Shown here one piece after another: positions 7,901 through 15,764 of a stretch of 64,000 nt of DNA. The stretch spans positions 746,263-810,262 of the forward strand of contig NZ_LNUP01000002.1 of assembly GCF_001512295.1 (NCBI RefSeq), given 5' to 3'. A program made the translations under genes and the position numbers. Position 1 is the stretch's first letter; every line of letters starts with the position of its first letter. This stretch comes from Pseudomonas sp. EpS/L25. GTDB taxonomy: Bacteria > Pseudomonadota > Gammaproteobacteria > Pseudomonadales > Pseudomonadaceae. The notes beneath the pieces were generated by a model. That model saw only the letters and a list, made by a program, of their open reading frames with translations, was not told the origin of the DNA and ran no database searches.

Positions 7901-10034
7901 GCTTCTCGGCGACGAACAGGACCCGCCGACCGAGCGCCAGGTTGTGGGCGATCATGTTGGCGATGGTCTGGGACTTGCCGGTGCCGGGCGGGCCGTCGAG
8001 GACGAAATCCTGGCCACCGGCCGAGGCCAGCACCGCCGCCAGTTGCGAGGAATCCGCCGGCAACGGGGTGAAGAGTTCGGCCGGGGTGACCTGGCGATCC
8101 AGCTCGCGCTCACGGGGAAAGCCGCCGCCGCTCAGGTAGGCGCCGGATTCCGTGGTGCGCTCCAGCAGGTGGCGCACCAACGGGCTTTCCAGGAGCTGGT
8201 CGCTGCGCTCGGTGAGGTCCTTCCACATCAGGTACTTGGCGAAGGAAAACTGGCCCAGCAGCAATTCGCTGCTGACCTCGAAGCCGGGCAGGTCGCGTAC
8301 CGCACGGCGGACCTTGGTCCAGATGCCGTCCACGTCGATGCCGTTGCCATCGCCGGGCAGCGGGCCGTCGAGACCGGGGATGTCCAGGTCGAAGTCGTGG
8401 CGCAGGAGCTCCAGCAGGGTCAGGTTGAAGCGCGGCTCGTCCTCGAACAGGTGCAGGGTAATGCCGCTGGCGGCGCTCTGCCGTTCCAGGCGCACCGGCA
8501 GCAGGATCAGCGGCGCGCGGTAGTGCTTGGGATCGTCAGCGGCCTTTTTCCAGCGCAGGAAGCCCAGCGCCAGGTAGAGGGTGTTGGCGCCGCCCTCGTC
8601 GAGATCGCTGCGGGCGCGGCGATAGAGTTCCACCAGCGCCGCGTCCAGTTTGGTCGCATCCAGGGGGGCGACCACCTCGCCGCGGGCCAGGGCGCCGCGG
8701 GCGTATTCGTCGTCGAGATTCACGCGTTCGCGGGCCTCGTGCAGCACGGCGTCGCGGCCGCTCACCGCCAGGTCCGGCAGCGGCACCAGGCGCAGCGCCC
8801 GGCCCTCGGCCAGGCGATCTTCCAGCGCCGCCGGCTCGGGGCAGAGCAGGGGCACGCTGCGGGCGTTGTCCGGCACGTGCAGCAGGCGATTACGGGTGGT
8901 GAGGTCGAGCAGCTTGCGCTGCCACAGCGCCAGGCGTCCGACCGGGGTGGTCGGCGCCGCCTCGACGTCCACGTCGAACGCCGGCAACGGCGGGGCTTCT
9001 TCCAGGGCCTCGCCCGGCAGCAGCAGACCGTCCGCGTTGCTGGCCGGCTGGCCGGGCACCGCCAGCGGGCGGATGCGTTGCAGGCGGGCACGGCGGACGT
9101 CCAGGGCCAGTACGAAGGTCTCGTCGTCCAGCTGGCGCTCGGCCAGTTGCATGGCCTGACTGAAGGACGGCGGCGGCGAAGCGGTGGTCTGGGTGGTCTC
9201 GAAGACCAGCAGGTCCTTGAGCGCCACCCGCTTGCGCACCGGCTCGGCGTCGTCGGTGAGCAGCTGGGCGAATTCCTGGGGTTGCAGCCAGACCCCGGCG
9301 AAGGCATGGCCGCGGGTGATGACCAGCAGTGGATTGAGGCCGGCCTGTTCCAGCGCCGCGCAGGCGAGCAGGGCGAGATCCAGGCAGGTGGCCAGGCCAC
9401 CGTCGAGGATGCTGCCCGGCGTGCGGATCTTCTGGCCCTGGCGCTCGAAGCTGGCGGGCGGCACCGCATAGGTCAGCTGCAGACCACACAGCGCCGACCA
9501 GAGCGCCGAGCCCAGTTCCCAGACGCGCCGCCGCGAGCCGCTCTCGTACCCGTCCAGCGCCGTGGACTTGCCGGCGCGGCGCAAGACCTCGGCGGCCGCG
9601 CCCAGCAGGAGCTCCACCGCCGGATCGTTGGGCATGACGAAGGCCGCGGCCAGCTCGGGCATGCTGTCCACGCCGCCCCACTGGTTGCGCGCCAGCAGCT
9701 CGACCAGATAGCGCCGTGTCTGCAGGATCGTCTCGCCCTGGCGCACCGTGAAGGTCAGCTGGGCGACCAGGCTCTCCTGCAGGCTGCCGAGCAGCACGGC
9801 GTCGAACTCGAGGTCGCGATCATCGAGATGGAGGGTGCCCTGGGGATCGAGGCGCTCCAGGTGCCAGGTGCGCGGGACCACGAAGGCCGGCTCGGCGGTG
9901 ACCGTCAGGCTGAGATCGGCCAGGGGGACAGGGCCACTGTGGGTGAGGCGCAATTCACGCAGCACGGGCACCGCGTTCTGGTGCGCCGCGAAGCCGATCT
10001 TGCCGGCCAGCACCAGTTCGACATCCACGCTCAT
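4902..10034 (-). CDS. DUF4011-type SF1 helicase with transglutaminase-like N-terminus and C-terminal nuclease
   Basis: The protein has 1710 residues. Residues 1-115 look like a beta-sandwich. Residues about 205-285 resemble a transglutaminase core, with Cys217 (GLATCLDLALLACAALE), His243 (RGHAFAGVWL) and Glu279 (VFETT) as a possible triad. A DUF4011-like segment follows near 355. The SF1 helicase has Walker A GPPGTGKS near 680, Walker B IFDEAS near 1306, then NWHYRSRHE, ETVQGDERD and VAVTRARRE. The end (about 1600-1700) is a PD-(D/E)xK/Vsr-like nuclease (FRIDLGI, GIECDGATYH, RVWSTEWW), the MTES_1575-like REase type. Related proteins are proposed phage-defence or DNA-processing factors. It stands alone, with no methylase or partner nearby, so the role is inferred. 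Confidence 0.85.
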   Translation of the reverse strand: MSVDVELVLAGKIGFAAHQNAVPVLRELRLTHSGPVPLADLSLTVTAEPAFVVPRTWHLERLDPQGTLHLDDRDLEFDAVLLGSLQESLVAQLTFTVRQGETILQTRRYLVELLARNQWGGVDSMPELAAAFVMPNDPAVELLLGAAAEVLRRAGKSTALDGYESGSRRRVWELGSALWSALCGLQLTYAVPPASFERQGQKIRTPGSILDGGLATCLDLALLACAALEQAGLNPLLVITRGHAFAGVWLQPQEFAQLLTDDAEPVRKRVALKDLLVFETTQTTASPPPSFSQAMQLAERQLDDETFVLALDVRRARLQRIRPLAVPGQPASNADGLLLPGEALEEAPPLPAFDVDVEAAPTTPVGRLALWQRKLLDLTTRNRLLHVPDNARSVPLLCPEPAALEDRLAEGRALRLVPLPDLAVSGRDAVLHEARERVNLDDEYARGALARGEVVAPLDATKLDAALVELYRRARSDLDEGGANTLYLALGFLRWKKAADDPKHYRAPLILLPVRLERQSAASGITLHLFEDEPRFNLTLLELLRHDFDLDIPGLDGPLPGDGNGIDVDGIWTKVRRAVRDLPGFEVSSELLLGQFSFAKYLMWKDLTERSDQLLESPLVRHLLERTTESGAYLSGGGFPRERELDRQVTPAELFTPLPADSSQLAAVLASAGGQDFVLDGPPGTGKSQTIANMIAHNLALGRRVLFVAEKRAALDVVYRRLEAQGLGEFCLELHSSKASKAEVLKQLERAWDTRYGLDEEEWLAEAAEVERLRDRLNAVVERLHRRWPNGLTLQQSIGRVLRDAAPDTPRLAWSNADAHDAEGLAELRNAVRRLALHAETGRSLAVDFALLPAHPWSNAWQDALVSAAERLRDTQHALQQARQRLRDVLGLPLADQVTPRRLLEFTELLQSAAGQDLAFAFGPGAAERQRQLGRALELLREYQTLERELSVPYAAEACRRVALTQLETAWDAAGQRFWIFASRAQRQVTQDLARQGETQGQPDVAADLPRLRRQRTLLTELDDLAPTLGSITGWQGVSSDLDALLARRALAEKLSAALPTLAETPEQLLALRQAAARRLQHPEDQPVDTTLAPASGAFAEALDAAEAARQAFAAQAGLASDTAAAELVRTAAALLRQPGRLKAWCDWQRVREEADALGLATLITRATTAPAEDLAALFETAYARWFAATALDAEPLLRDFVPAEHESDIQAYRRLDDRLQQLAVRHIRARLCGELPPKNDAARQGGGFAVLKHELQKQRRHKPLRQLALEMGDALARLAPCMLMSPLSIAQYLPPDGGLFDLVIFDEASQIAPWDAVGAIARGVQVVIAGDPRQMPPTRFFDRAAGEDDTAEDLESILDECLGAGIYSHSLNWHYRSRHESLIAFSNHHYYDGKLITFPAPEIRPSAVEWRRVDGVYAKGKGRHNALEAQAMVAEAVKRLLDPAFAGLSLGIITLNSEQQRLVTDLLDRARQQHPEIEAHFAEDLAEPVVVKNLETVQGDERDLIMLGIGFGPTEPGANTMSMNFGPLNKDGGWRRLNVAVTRARREMLVFSSFDPGLIDLNRTNARAVRDLKLFLEFAQRGPQALAAAVKGSLGGHDSPFEEAVAQALRAKGWQVVPQIGVSRFRIDLGIVHPDRPGDYLVGIECDGATYHSAATARDRDKTRSAILQGLGWTLLRVWSTEWWIDRAGATERLHGEIERLLEESRAGG

Positions 10035-10174
10035 CGCCTACCACCCTTGCTTATTGCCTAAGGTAGATGAATGTACAGTAGTGGGCGGGTCGATGCAGCC
10101 CATAGCCCGCCTGGGCAAGCGGAAAAAGTCCTTTGGTGACGGGTGGTTGCGTGGTTTGAGGGGTAGGTCGCGGT

Positions 10175-11557
10175 TCAGCTTGCCGGATGCGGGAAGACCA
10201 GGCTGAAATGGATGCCCCGCGCGTCCTGCTCGACCTCGGCACGACCGCCGTGCAGGCGCATGATGGCCGCGACGATGGCCAGGCCCAGGCCATTGGAATC
10301 ATGGGGTTGATGGCGGGACGGATCGGCGCGGTAGAAGCGGTCGAACAGCCGTTGCAGGTGCGCCGGTGCCAGGGCGGGCCCAGTGTTGCTGACGCTTATC
10401 CGGCCGCCGTCCGCCTGCAGGCGAATCTCGCCATCCGGTTCGGCGTAGCGAATGGCGTTGGCCACCAGGTTGCTCAGGGCGCGGCGCAGCATCAGCGGAT
10501 CGGCGACCACCTGGCCGTCACCGGCCACCACCAGGCGTAGGCCGCGCTCGTCGGCCGGGCCTTCGAAATAGTCGGCGATGCGCGCCAGCTCTTCGTCCAG
10601 CTGCAACGGCTGCGGGGTCAGCACCGCCTGGGCGTCGTCGGCGCGGGCGAGGAAGAGGATGCTTTCCACCAGCCGCGAGATTCGCTCCAGCTCCTCCAGG
10701 TTGGACGCCAGCAGCGTCTGGTAGTCCTCGGCGCTGCGTACCTGGCGCAGGGCCACCTCGGTATGGCCCATGAGGGCATTGATCGGGGTGCGGATCTCGT
10801 GGGCGAGGTCGGCGGAAAACTGCACCAGCCGGCCATAGCCGTCGGCCAGGCGCGCCAGCATGGCGTTGTAGTTCTCCACCAGGGGTTGCAACTCGCGCGG
10901 GGCATCGGCCAGCTCCAGGGGCGCGGCCAGCCGGGTCGGGGTGATGCCACCGGCATGGCGGGCGATGCGCCGCAGGGGTGCCAGCCCGCGCCGCAGCAGC
11001 AGATAGCCGAGCCCGGCGGTGGCGAGGAAGGCCAGGGTCACGGCGCCGAGCAGGCCCAGACGGAAATCGGCCAGGGTGGTGTCCTCGCTGCGCAGCACAT
11101 GGGCAGCGGTCAGTTCCACCGGACCTTCGGCGGTATTCACCGCGACCCGGGCCGCACGCCAGCGGGTGCCGTCGGCCAGGGTGCCTTCGCGCAGATCGGC
11201 CCGCGTCGGTCGCCGCGTCTGGGGTACCACGACCAGCTCGGGGAGGGCGATCTGCAGCGGATTGGAGGCGATCACCGGCTTGGCGCCGGGCGTGCCGATG
11301 AGAAAGACATCCTGCTCGTTGCCCAGCATGTTGGCGAACAGCTGCGGACTGTGACCGAGGGTCTCCAGCGACAGGTCGGTACTGAGCAGGCTGCGAAAAT
11401 GCGCCAGGCGTCCGAGCAGGGCGTAGTCGGCGCGCTCCAGCACGGTACGTTCCAGGCTGTGGTAGAGGAAGGCCCCCGCGCCGCCCACGGCGAGCAGCGC
11501 CACCAGGGCGAAACCCAGGGTGGCGCGCAGGATCAGCGAGGGTGACCGCGCGCTCAA
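10175..11557 (-). CDS. Sensor histidine kinase, CusS/heavy-metal type
   Basis: The 460-residue inner-membrane kinase has an N-terminal helix, a periplasmic sensor of about 130 residues, a second helix ([20 protein letters not shown]), a HAMP linker and a HisKA box with the phospho-accepting His near residue 252 ([19 protein letters not shown]). The HATPase_c domain has N, G1 and G2 boxes ([16 protein letters not shown]). Architecture and length match CusS/CopS/IrlS kinases, which sense metals or oxidative stress. It overlaps the response-regulator gene by 4 bp, so the two are translationally coupled. The actual signal is unknown. Confidence 0.9.
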   Translation of the reverse strand: MSARSPSLILRATLGFALVALLAVGGAGAFLYHSLERTVLERADYALLGRLAHFRSLLSTDLSLETLGHSPQLFANMLGNEQDVFLIGTPGAKPVIASNPLQIALPELVVVPQTRRPTRADLREGTLADGTRWRAARVAVNTAEGPVELTAAHVLRSEDTTLADFRLGLLGAVTLAFLATAGLGYLLLRRGLAPLRRIARHAGGITPTRLAAPLELADAPRELQPLVENYNAMLARLADGYGRLVQFSADLAHEIRTPINALMGHTEVALRQVRSAEDYQTLLASNLEELERISRLVESILFLARADDAQAVLTPQPLQLDEELARIADYFEGPADERGLRLVVAGDGQVVADPLMLRRALSNLVANAIRYAEPDGEIRLQADGGRISVSNTGPALAPAHLQRLFDRFYRADPSRHQPHDSNGLGLAIVAAIMRLHGGRAEVEQDARGIHFSLVFPHPAS

Positions 11558-12225
11558 GGCCGCACCTCGCAGACGTAGCCGATGCCGCGCACGGTATGGA
11601 TCAGCTTGACCGGGTAGGGGTTGTCGACCTTGGCGCGCAGCCGCTTGATGGCCACGTCCACCACATTGGTGTCGCTGTCGAAATTCATGTCCCAGACCTC
11701 GGCGGCGATCAGGGTGCGCGACAGCACCTCACCCTCGCGGCGCAGCAGCAGGTGCAGCAGGGCGAATTCCTTGTTGGTCAGGGTGATGAGGTCGTCGCCG
11801 CGGGTCACCCGCCGCCGCAGGAGGTCGAGCTGCAGATCGGCCAGGTGGAACTGCTCGGGCTCGCGCACCACGCCACGCCGCAGCAGGGTGCGGATGCGCA
11901 GCAGCAGCTCGACGAAGGAGAAGGGCTTGACCAGGTAGTCGTCGGCGCCCAGCTCCAGGCCGCGGATACGATCCTGCAGGCCGTCGCGAGCGGTGAGGAA
12001 GAGCACCGGCACGTCGAGCTTCTTGCGCAGGACTTCCATGATCTGCCAGCCGTCGATGCCGGGCAGCATCACGTCGAGGATGATCAGGTCGTAACGGCCA
12101 TCCAGGGCCAGGTGCAGGCCGTCGGCGCCGTGCTGGGTCCAGTCGACCGCGTAGCCGGATTCGCCGAGGCCCTTCTTCAGGTACTCGCCGGTCTTCTGGT
12201 CGTCTTCGATGAGGAGAATGTGCAT
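11554..12225 (-). CDS. OmpR/PhoB-type response regulator, CusR-like
   Basis: The 223-residue regulator has a receiver domain with acidic pocket EDD (residues 7-9), phospho-acceptor Asp51 ([14 protein letters not shown]) and conserved Lys in VKPF. A winged-helix DNA-binding domain follows (about 130-223, ending [12 protein letters not shown]). It is the first gene of an operon with the kinase and is divergent from the secreted protein at 12346. The TGACA-N4-TGTCA palindrome between them is a plausible binding site. Confidence 0.92.
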   Translation of the reverse strand: MHILLIEDDQKTGEYLKKGLGESGYAVDWTQHGADGLHLALDGRYDLIILDVMLPGIDGWQIMEVLRKKLDVPVLFLTARDGLQDRIRGLELGADDYLVKPFSFVELLLRIRTLLRRGVVREPEQFHLADLQLDLLRRRVTRGDDLITLTNKEFALLHLLLRREGEVLSRTLIAAEVWDMNFDSDTNVVDVAIKRLRAKVDNPYPVKLIHTVRGIGYVCEVRP

Positions 12226-12260
12226 GACGCCATGGTAGGGCTTTGGTTGTCAGACAGGGG

Positions 12261-12274
12261 TGACATTTTTGTCA
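12261..12274. promoter_or_regulatory. Candidate response-regulator box
   Basis: Perfect inverted repeat TGACA - TTTT - TGTCA in the 120-bp region between the response-regulator gene and the divergent secreted-protein gene. OmpR-family regulators of the metal-responsive branch usually bind such dyads next to their own promoter and that of a target gene. The link to this regulator is positional inference. Confidence 0.45.
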
Positions 12275-12345
12275 TCCGCCGGTCATCTTCGCGACCCCCG
12301 CCGGGGCGCAAGGTGGCTGGGCGATTACCTACCCCAGGAGGCTTC

Positions 12346-12957
12346 ATGCGTACCCAGACCCTGCTCCGCGGTTCCCTTGCCCTGCTGCTCGCCGGCAGCG
12401 CCCTGCTGGCCCAGGCCGCGCCCATGCCCACCGTCAAGCCCATGCGTGGCACGGTGGACAGCGTCCAGGGCGACACCCTGGCCTTCACCACCCGCAATGG
12501 TGCCCACCAGACCCTGATGCTGGATGACAAGACCAGCTACCGCGCCGTGTCCAAGGCCAACCTGGATCGCATCGAAGCCAACAGCTTCATCGGCTCCGCC
12601 GCCACGCCCCAGCCTGACGGCACCCTCAAGGCGCTGGAAGTGACAGTGTTCGAGGCCAGCCTGCGCGGCTCCGGCGAAGGCCACTACGGTTGGGAAAACG
12701 CCGATGGCAGCACCGGTACCATGACCAACGGCACCGTGGGCGAACTCAAGAAGGCCAACGGCCGCACCCTGACCGTGCAGTACAAGGGCGGCGAGAAGCA
12801 GCTGGTGGTGCCGGAAGACGTGCCCATCGCCTATGTCGAGAAGGGTGACCGCAGCCTGCTCAAGCCCGGCGCCAAGGTAGTGCTGTTCCCCGCCGAAGAC
12901 GGCAAGCACGCCAAGGGTGTAGCCGTCGGCAAGGACGGTTTCACCCCGCCCATGTAA
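12346..12957 (+). CDS. Secreted periplasmic protein, DUF5666-like
   Basis: The 203-residue protein has a clear Sec signal peptide (RTQTLLRGSLALLLAGSALLAQAAP, cleavage near residue 24). The mature part is a repeat of small beta modules (MRGTVDSVQGDTLAFTTRNG, ELKKANGRTLTVQYKGGEK), resembling DUF5666/OB-like periplasmic proteins that lack a known activity. The ATG is supported by CCAGGAGGC just upstream. It faces the two-component system across a shared promoter region and is the most likely regulated target. A family II repeat begins right after its stop. Confidence 0.75.
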   Translation: MRTQTLLRGSLALLLAGSALLAQAAPMPTVKPMRGTVDSVQGDTLAFTTRNGAHQTLMLDDKTSYRAVSKANLDRIEANSFIGSAATPQPDGTLKALEVTVFEASLRGSGEGHYGWENADGSTGTMTNGTVGELKKANGRTLTVQYKGGEKQLVVPEDVPIAYVEKGDRSLLKPGAKVVLFPAEDGKHAKGVAVGKDGFTPPM

Positions 12958-12960
12958 TGA

Positions 12961-13120
12961 ACTACCCAAAGCCAGCTGCGCGTCGGCCAAACGGCGTTGA
13001 AAAGGCCTTCGGAATGCTCATTTACCATTCGTAAACTCGAGCGCGAGTCCGATCCGCTTCCTCAGGGCCTTCCGCCTTGTTTGGCGCTAGCTCGCAAGGC
13101 TTTGAATAGTCCATGTAGTT
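12961..13120 (-). repeat. Family II MITE-like element, copy B (degenerate ends)
   Basis: The roughly 160-bp element lies directly after the stop of the DUF5666-like gene and contains the family core in reverse orientation: GGAATGCTCATTTACCATTCGTAAA, then the GAGCGCGAGTCCGATCC insert, then GCTTCCTCAG. The ends are weakly complementary (AACTACCCAAAGCC against GGCTTTGAATAGTCCATGTAGTT). They have diverged from the GAGCCTGTTC terminus of copies A, D and F. Boundaries are approximate. Confidence 0.6.
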
Positions 13121-13168
13121 AAGCGGTCGCCGGGCGACCGCGTCCAACTTTCCGTGGAGGGGAACCCC

Positions 13169-13795
13169 ATGACCACCTCGCGACGGCGTCTGGTGCACCG
13201 CTGGCCGGTGCGCCTCACCCATTGGCTCAACGCCCTGGCGATGCCCTGCATGTTCATGAGTGGCTGGGCGATCTACAACGCCTCGCCGCTGTTCTCCTTC
13301 ACCTTTCCCGCCTGGGCGACCCTCGGCGGCTGGCTGGGCGGCGCCATCGCCTGGCACCTGGCGGTGTTCTGGCTGCTGCTGGTGAATGGCCTGATCTATC
13401 TGCTCTATGGGCTGTTCAGCGGCCACTTCCGGCGGGATTTCCTGCCGCTGTCGCCGCGGGCCCTCGGCCGGGATTTCATCGCCGCCTTGCGGCTACGCCT
13501 CGGGCACCAGTTGGGTACCTACAACGCCGTGCAGCGCCTGCTCTACTGGGGCGTACTGGCGCTCGGGGTGCTGGTGATGCTCTCGGGGCTGGCCATCTGG
13601 AAACCCGTACAGTTGCAGGGGTTGGCCGCTCTGCTCGGCGGTTTCGACAACGCCCGCTACGTGCACTTCTTCGCCATGGCCGGCATCGGCGCCTTCGTCG
13701 TCGTGCACCTGGCCCTGGTCATCCTGGTCCCCCGCACCCTGCCGCCGATGATCACCGGTCGGGCGCACGAGGAGGTTAACGATGAGTCGGCGTGA
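13169..13795 (+). CDS. Cytochrome b561-type membrane subunit
   Basis: The 208-residue inner-membrane protein has four predicted helices and conserved haem-ligand histidines (HRWPVRLTHWLN in helix 1, AWHLAVFW in helix 2, HFFAMAGIGAFVVVHLALV near the C-terminus). It matches the cytochrome b family of Ni/Fe-hydrogenase and thiosulfate or sulfite redox complexes. ATG 13169 is preceded by GGAGGGG. The last 14 bp overlap the molybdoenzyme gene, so the two proteins are probably made together. The cytochrome would pass quinol electrons to the periplasmic molybdoenzyme, or take electrons from it. Confidence 0.87.
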   Translation: MTTSRRRLVHRWPVRLTHWLNALAMPCMFMSGWAIYNASPLFSFTFPAWATLGGWLGGAIAWHLAVFWLLLVNGLIYLLYGLFSGHFRRDFLPLSPRALGRDFIAALRLRLGHQLGTYNAVQRLLYWGVLALGVLVMLSGLAIWKPVQLQGLAALLGGFDNARYVHFFAMAGIGAFVVVHLALVILVPRTLPPMITGRAHEEVNDESA

Positions 13796-14537
13796 ACGCC
13801 TGCGCCTGGAACCGGCGCAACAGCGGCAGGTGGAAAATCTGCAACGGCGGCTGCTGCTCAAGCAGGGCCTGACCGTGGGTGCCCTGGCGATGCTCAGCGG
13901 CTGCAACCTGCAGGACGGCGACAGCGTCGACAAGGTGCTCTGGTCGATGTCGCGCTTCAACGACCGGGTGCAGGCCTGGCTGTTCGGCCGCGAGCGCCTG
14001 GCGCCGACCTATGCCGCCAGCCAGATCACCAATCCCTTTCCCTTCAACGCCTTCTATCCCGAATACAACGTCCCGGAAGTCGACCTCAGCGACTATCGCC
14101 TGGAGGTCTCCGGCCTGGTCGCCAACAAGCAGGCCTGGACCCTGGAAGACCTGCGCCGCCTACCCCAGCGCGCCGACATCACCCGCTTCATCTGCATCGA
14201 AGGCTGGAGCGCCATCGGCCAGTGGGGCGGGGTGCCCCTGCGCACCTTCCTCGAACGCATCGGCGCCGACACCAGCGCCAAGTACGTCGGCTTCAAGTGC
14301 GCCGACCGCTATTACTCCAGCATCGACATGGCCTCGGCGCTGCACCCCCAGACCCTGCTGGCGCTGGACTTCGGCCAGGTGGCCCTGCCGCCGGACTACG
14401 GCTATCCGCTGCGCCTGCGAGTACCCACCAAGCTTGGCTTCAAGAATCCCAAGCACATCCAGGCGCTGTTCGTGACCAACGACTATCCCGGCGGCTACTG
14501 GGAAGACCAGGGCTACAACTGGTTCAGCGGGATCTAG
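13782..14537 (+). CDS. Tat-exported molybdopterin oxidoreductase, sulfite-oxidase fold
   Basis: The 251-residue protein has a twin-arginine motif (QRRLLLK, Arg22-Arg23) leading into a hydrophobic segment and lipobox LSGC (Cys41), so it looks like a Tat-exported lipoprotein. The oxidoreductase molybdopterin domain covers most of the rest. Cys138 (RFICIEGWSAIGQWGG) is the expected molybdenum ligand, and the end (PTKLGFKNPKHI, GGYWEDQGYNWFSGI) is typical of the YedY/SorT-like branch. No dimerisation domain is present, as in MsrP. The partner cytochrome is encoded immediately upstream. The substrate is unknown; S- or N-oxides are possible. Confidence 0.85.
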   Translation: MSRRERLRLEPAQQRQVENLQRRLLLKQGLTVGALAMLSGCNLQDGDSVDKVLWSMSRFNDRVQAWLFGRERLAPTYAASQITNPFPFNAFYPEYNVPEVDLSDYRLEVSGLVANKQAWTLEDLRRLPQRADITRFICIEGWSAIGQWGGVPLRTFLERIGADTSAKYVGFKCADRYYSSIDMASALHPQTLLALDFGQVALPPDYGYPLRLRVPTKLGFKNPKHIQALFVTNDYPGGYWEDQGYNWFSGI

Positions 14538-14770
14538 GCGCAACGTCTGCTGCGCGTCGGCCGAACTGCGTTGAAAAGACCCTGGGTCGCCAGCCCGGCC
14601 TAGGCGGCCCCGTCGCAATGCTCATTTACCACTCGTAAACCCGAGCGCGGGTCCGATCCGCTTCCTCAGGTCTTTGATTCGCTAGCGCTCACCCTTCGGG
14701 CCAGCCTTTGGCTGTTACTCCCGTTGGTCGTCGTGCCTTGTCTGGGTCTAGCTCGCGAGACGTTGACTAA
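14538..14770 (-). repeat. Family II MITE-like element, copy C (long form)
   Basis: The roughly 230-bp element begins at the stop codon of the molybdoenzyme. It contains the core in reverse orientation (CAATGCTCATTTACCACTCGTAAA, the CCGAGCGCGGGTCCGATCC insert, GCTTCCTCAG). It also has an extra segment of about 60 bp (TTCGCTAGCGCTCACCC, then GTTACTCCCGTTGGTCGTCG) shared only with copy D. Ends are AACGTCT and AGACGTT rather than GAGCCTGTTC. Boundaries are approximate. Confidence 0.65.
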
Positions 14771-14842
14771 GCTTTCGATGGCGGAACCCCGGCCCAGGGG
14801 CATAGTCGAGATACCACCCACCCTCTACCCAGGAGTCTCGTC

Positions 14843-15724
14843 ATGTCCGCCCATCCCTCGATCGGTTTCATCGGCTTCGGCGCCATGGCCCAGCGCATGG
14901 GTGCCAACCTGCGCGAGGCCGGCTATCCGGTCATGGCCTATGCCGAGCACCAGCAGGACGGCGAGCGCCATGGCACCCCCATGGAGCCCCTGGCGACGCT
15001 GTTGCCCCAGGCCGAGGTGGTGATCGTTTCCCTGCCCAATGACGCCATCCTCGAACAGGTGCTGCTCGGCGCCGAGGGCGTCCTCGCCCGCCTGGAAAGC
15101 GGTCGTCTGCTCATCAACACCAGCACCAACTCGCCTGCGCTGTCGCTGCGCCTGGACGCGGCCGGTCGCGCCCGCGGTATCGCGGTGGTCGAGGCGCCGG
15201 TGTCCGGCAGTACGCCGGAGGCGGAGCAAGCCCAACTGGTGGTCCTGGCCGGCGGCGAACCCGAGGCCGTGGAACGTGCCCGCCCGATCCTCGAAACCCT
15301 GGGCAAGACCGTGCACCACGTCGGTCCGACCGGGCGGGGCGCGGCCATCAAGCTGGCCATCAACGGCCTGATGGGCGCCGGTCTCGCCGCCCTGGCCGAG
15401 GCGCTGGCCTACGCCACCCGCGCCGGGCTGGATGCCGAGGTGCTGTTCGAGGTGTTTGGCGACCTGGCGGTGCTCTCGCCCCATCACCAGCGCAAGCTGG
15501 CCGCCCTGCGCGAGGGCGACTTCGCCGCGCAATTCCCGGCGGCGCTGATGCACAAGGACATGGGCCTCCTGCTGGCCGAGCTCAACGCCACCTACCAGGG
15601 CGCCCCGACCCTGGCCGCTGCGGCGCAGCAACTGGCGCTGGGCGCCGAATTGCATCCGGATGCCGACTACGTCATCACCGCCGATATCCTGCTGGAAGAA
15701 GCCGAAGACGCTGCCACCCACTGA
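14843..15724 (+). CDS. NAD(P)-dependent beta-hydroxyacid dehydrogenase family protein
   Basis: The 293-residue protein has an N-terminal Rossmann fold with GFIGFGAMAQRMG (residues 8-20). It carries the family substrate-binding signature (VVEAPVSGS, 116-123) and the catalytic Lys170 in GRGAAIKLAINGLMG, followed by an all-helical C-terminal domain. This is the 3-hydroxyisobutyrate/tartronate-semialdehyde/glyoxylate reductase family. The usual DAPVSGG is changed to EAPVSGS, so substrate assignment is unsafe. It converges on mqo across a perfect hairpin. Confidence 0.85.
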   Translation: MSAHPSIGFIGFGAMAQRMGANLREAGYPVMAYAEHQQDGERHGTPMEPLATLLPQAEVVIVSLPNDAILEQVLLGAEGVLARLESGRLLINTSTNSPALSLRLDAAGRARGIAVVEAPVSGSTPEAEQAQLVVLAGGEPEAVERARPILETLGKTVHHVGPTGRGAAIKLAINGLMGAGLAALAEALAYATRAGLDAEVLFEVFGDLAVLSPHHQRKLAALREGDFAAQFPAALMHKDMGLLLAELNATYQGAPTLAAAAQQLALGAELHPDADYVITADILLEEAEDAATH

Positions 15725-15725
15725 T

Positions 15726-15761
15726 GTCCTTGGCCGCACGCCCACGCGTGCGGCCAAGGAC
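15726..15761. terminator. Bidirectional hairpin between convergent genes
   Basis: A perfect 15-bp stem (GTCCTTGGCCGCACG and its complement) with a 6-base loop fills the 40 bp between the dehydrogenase stop and the mqo stop. There is no U-tract on either side, so termination would rely on the stem itself or on Rho. Confidence 0.55.
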
Positions 15762-15764
15762 GTC

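Noticed and set aside
5592-10061. A 1489-codon open frame on the plus strand opposite the helicase-nuclease
   Set aside because: It is a GC-driven antisense shadow: repetitive Gly/Gln/Ala-rich translation, no domains, while the minus strand encodes recognisable motifs throughout.
12957-14770. A defence or toxin locus suspected from the repeats around the cytochrome/molybdoenzyme pair
   Set aside because: The repeats are family II elements and the genes between them are ordinary redox proteins.
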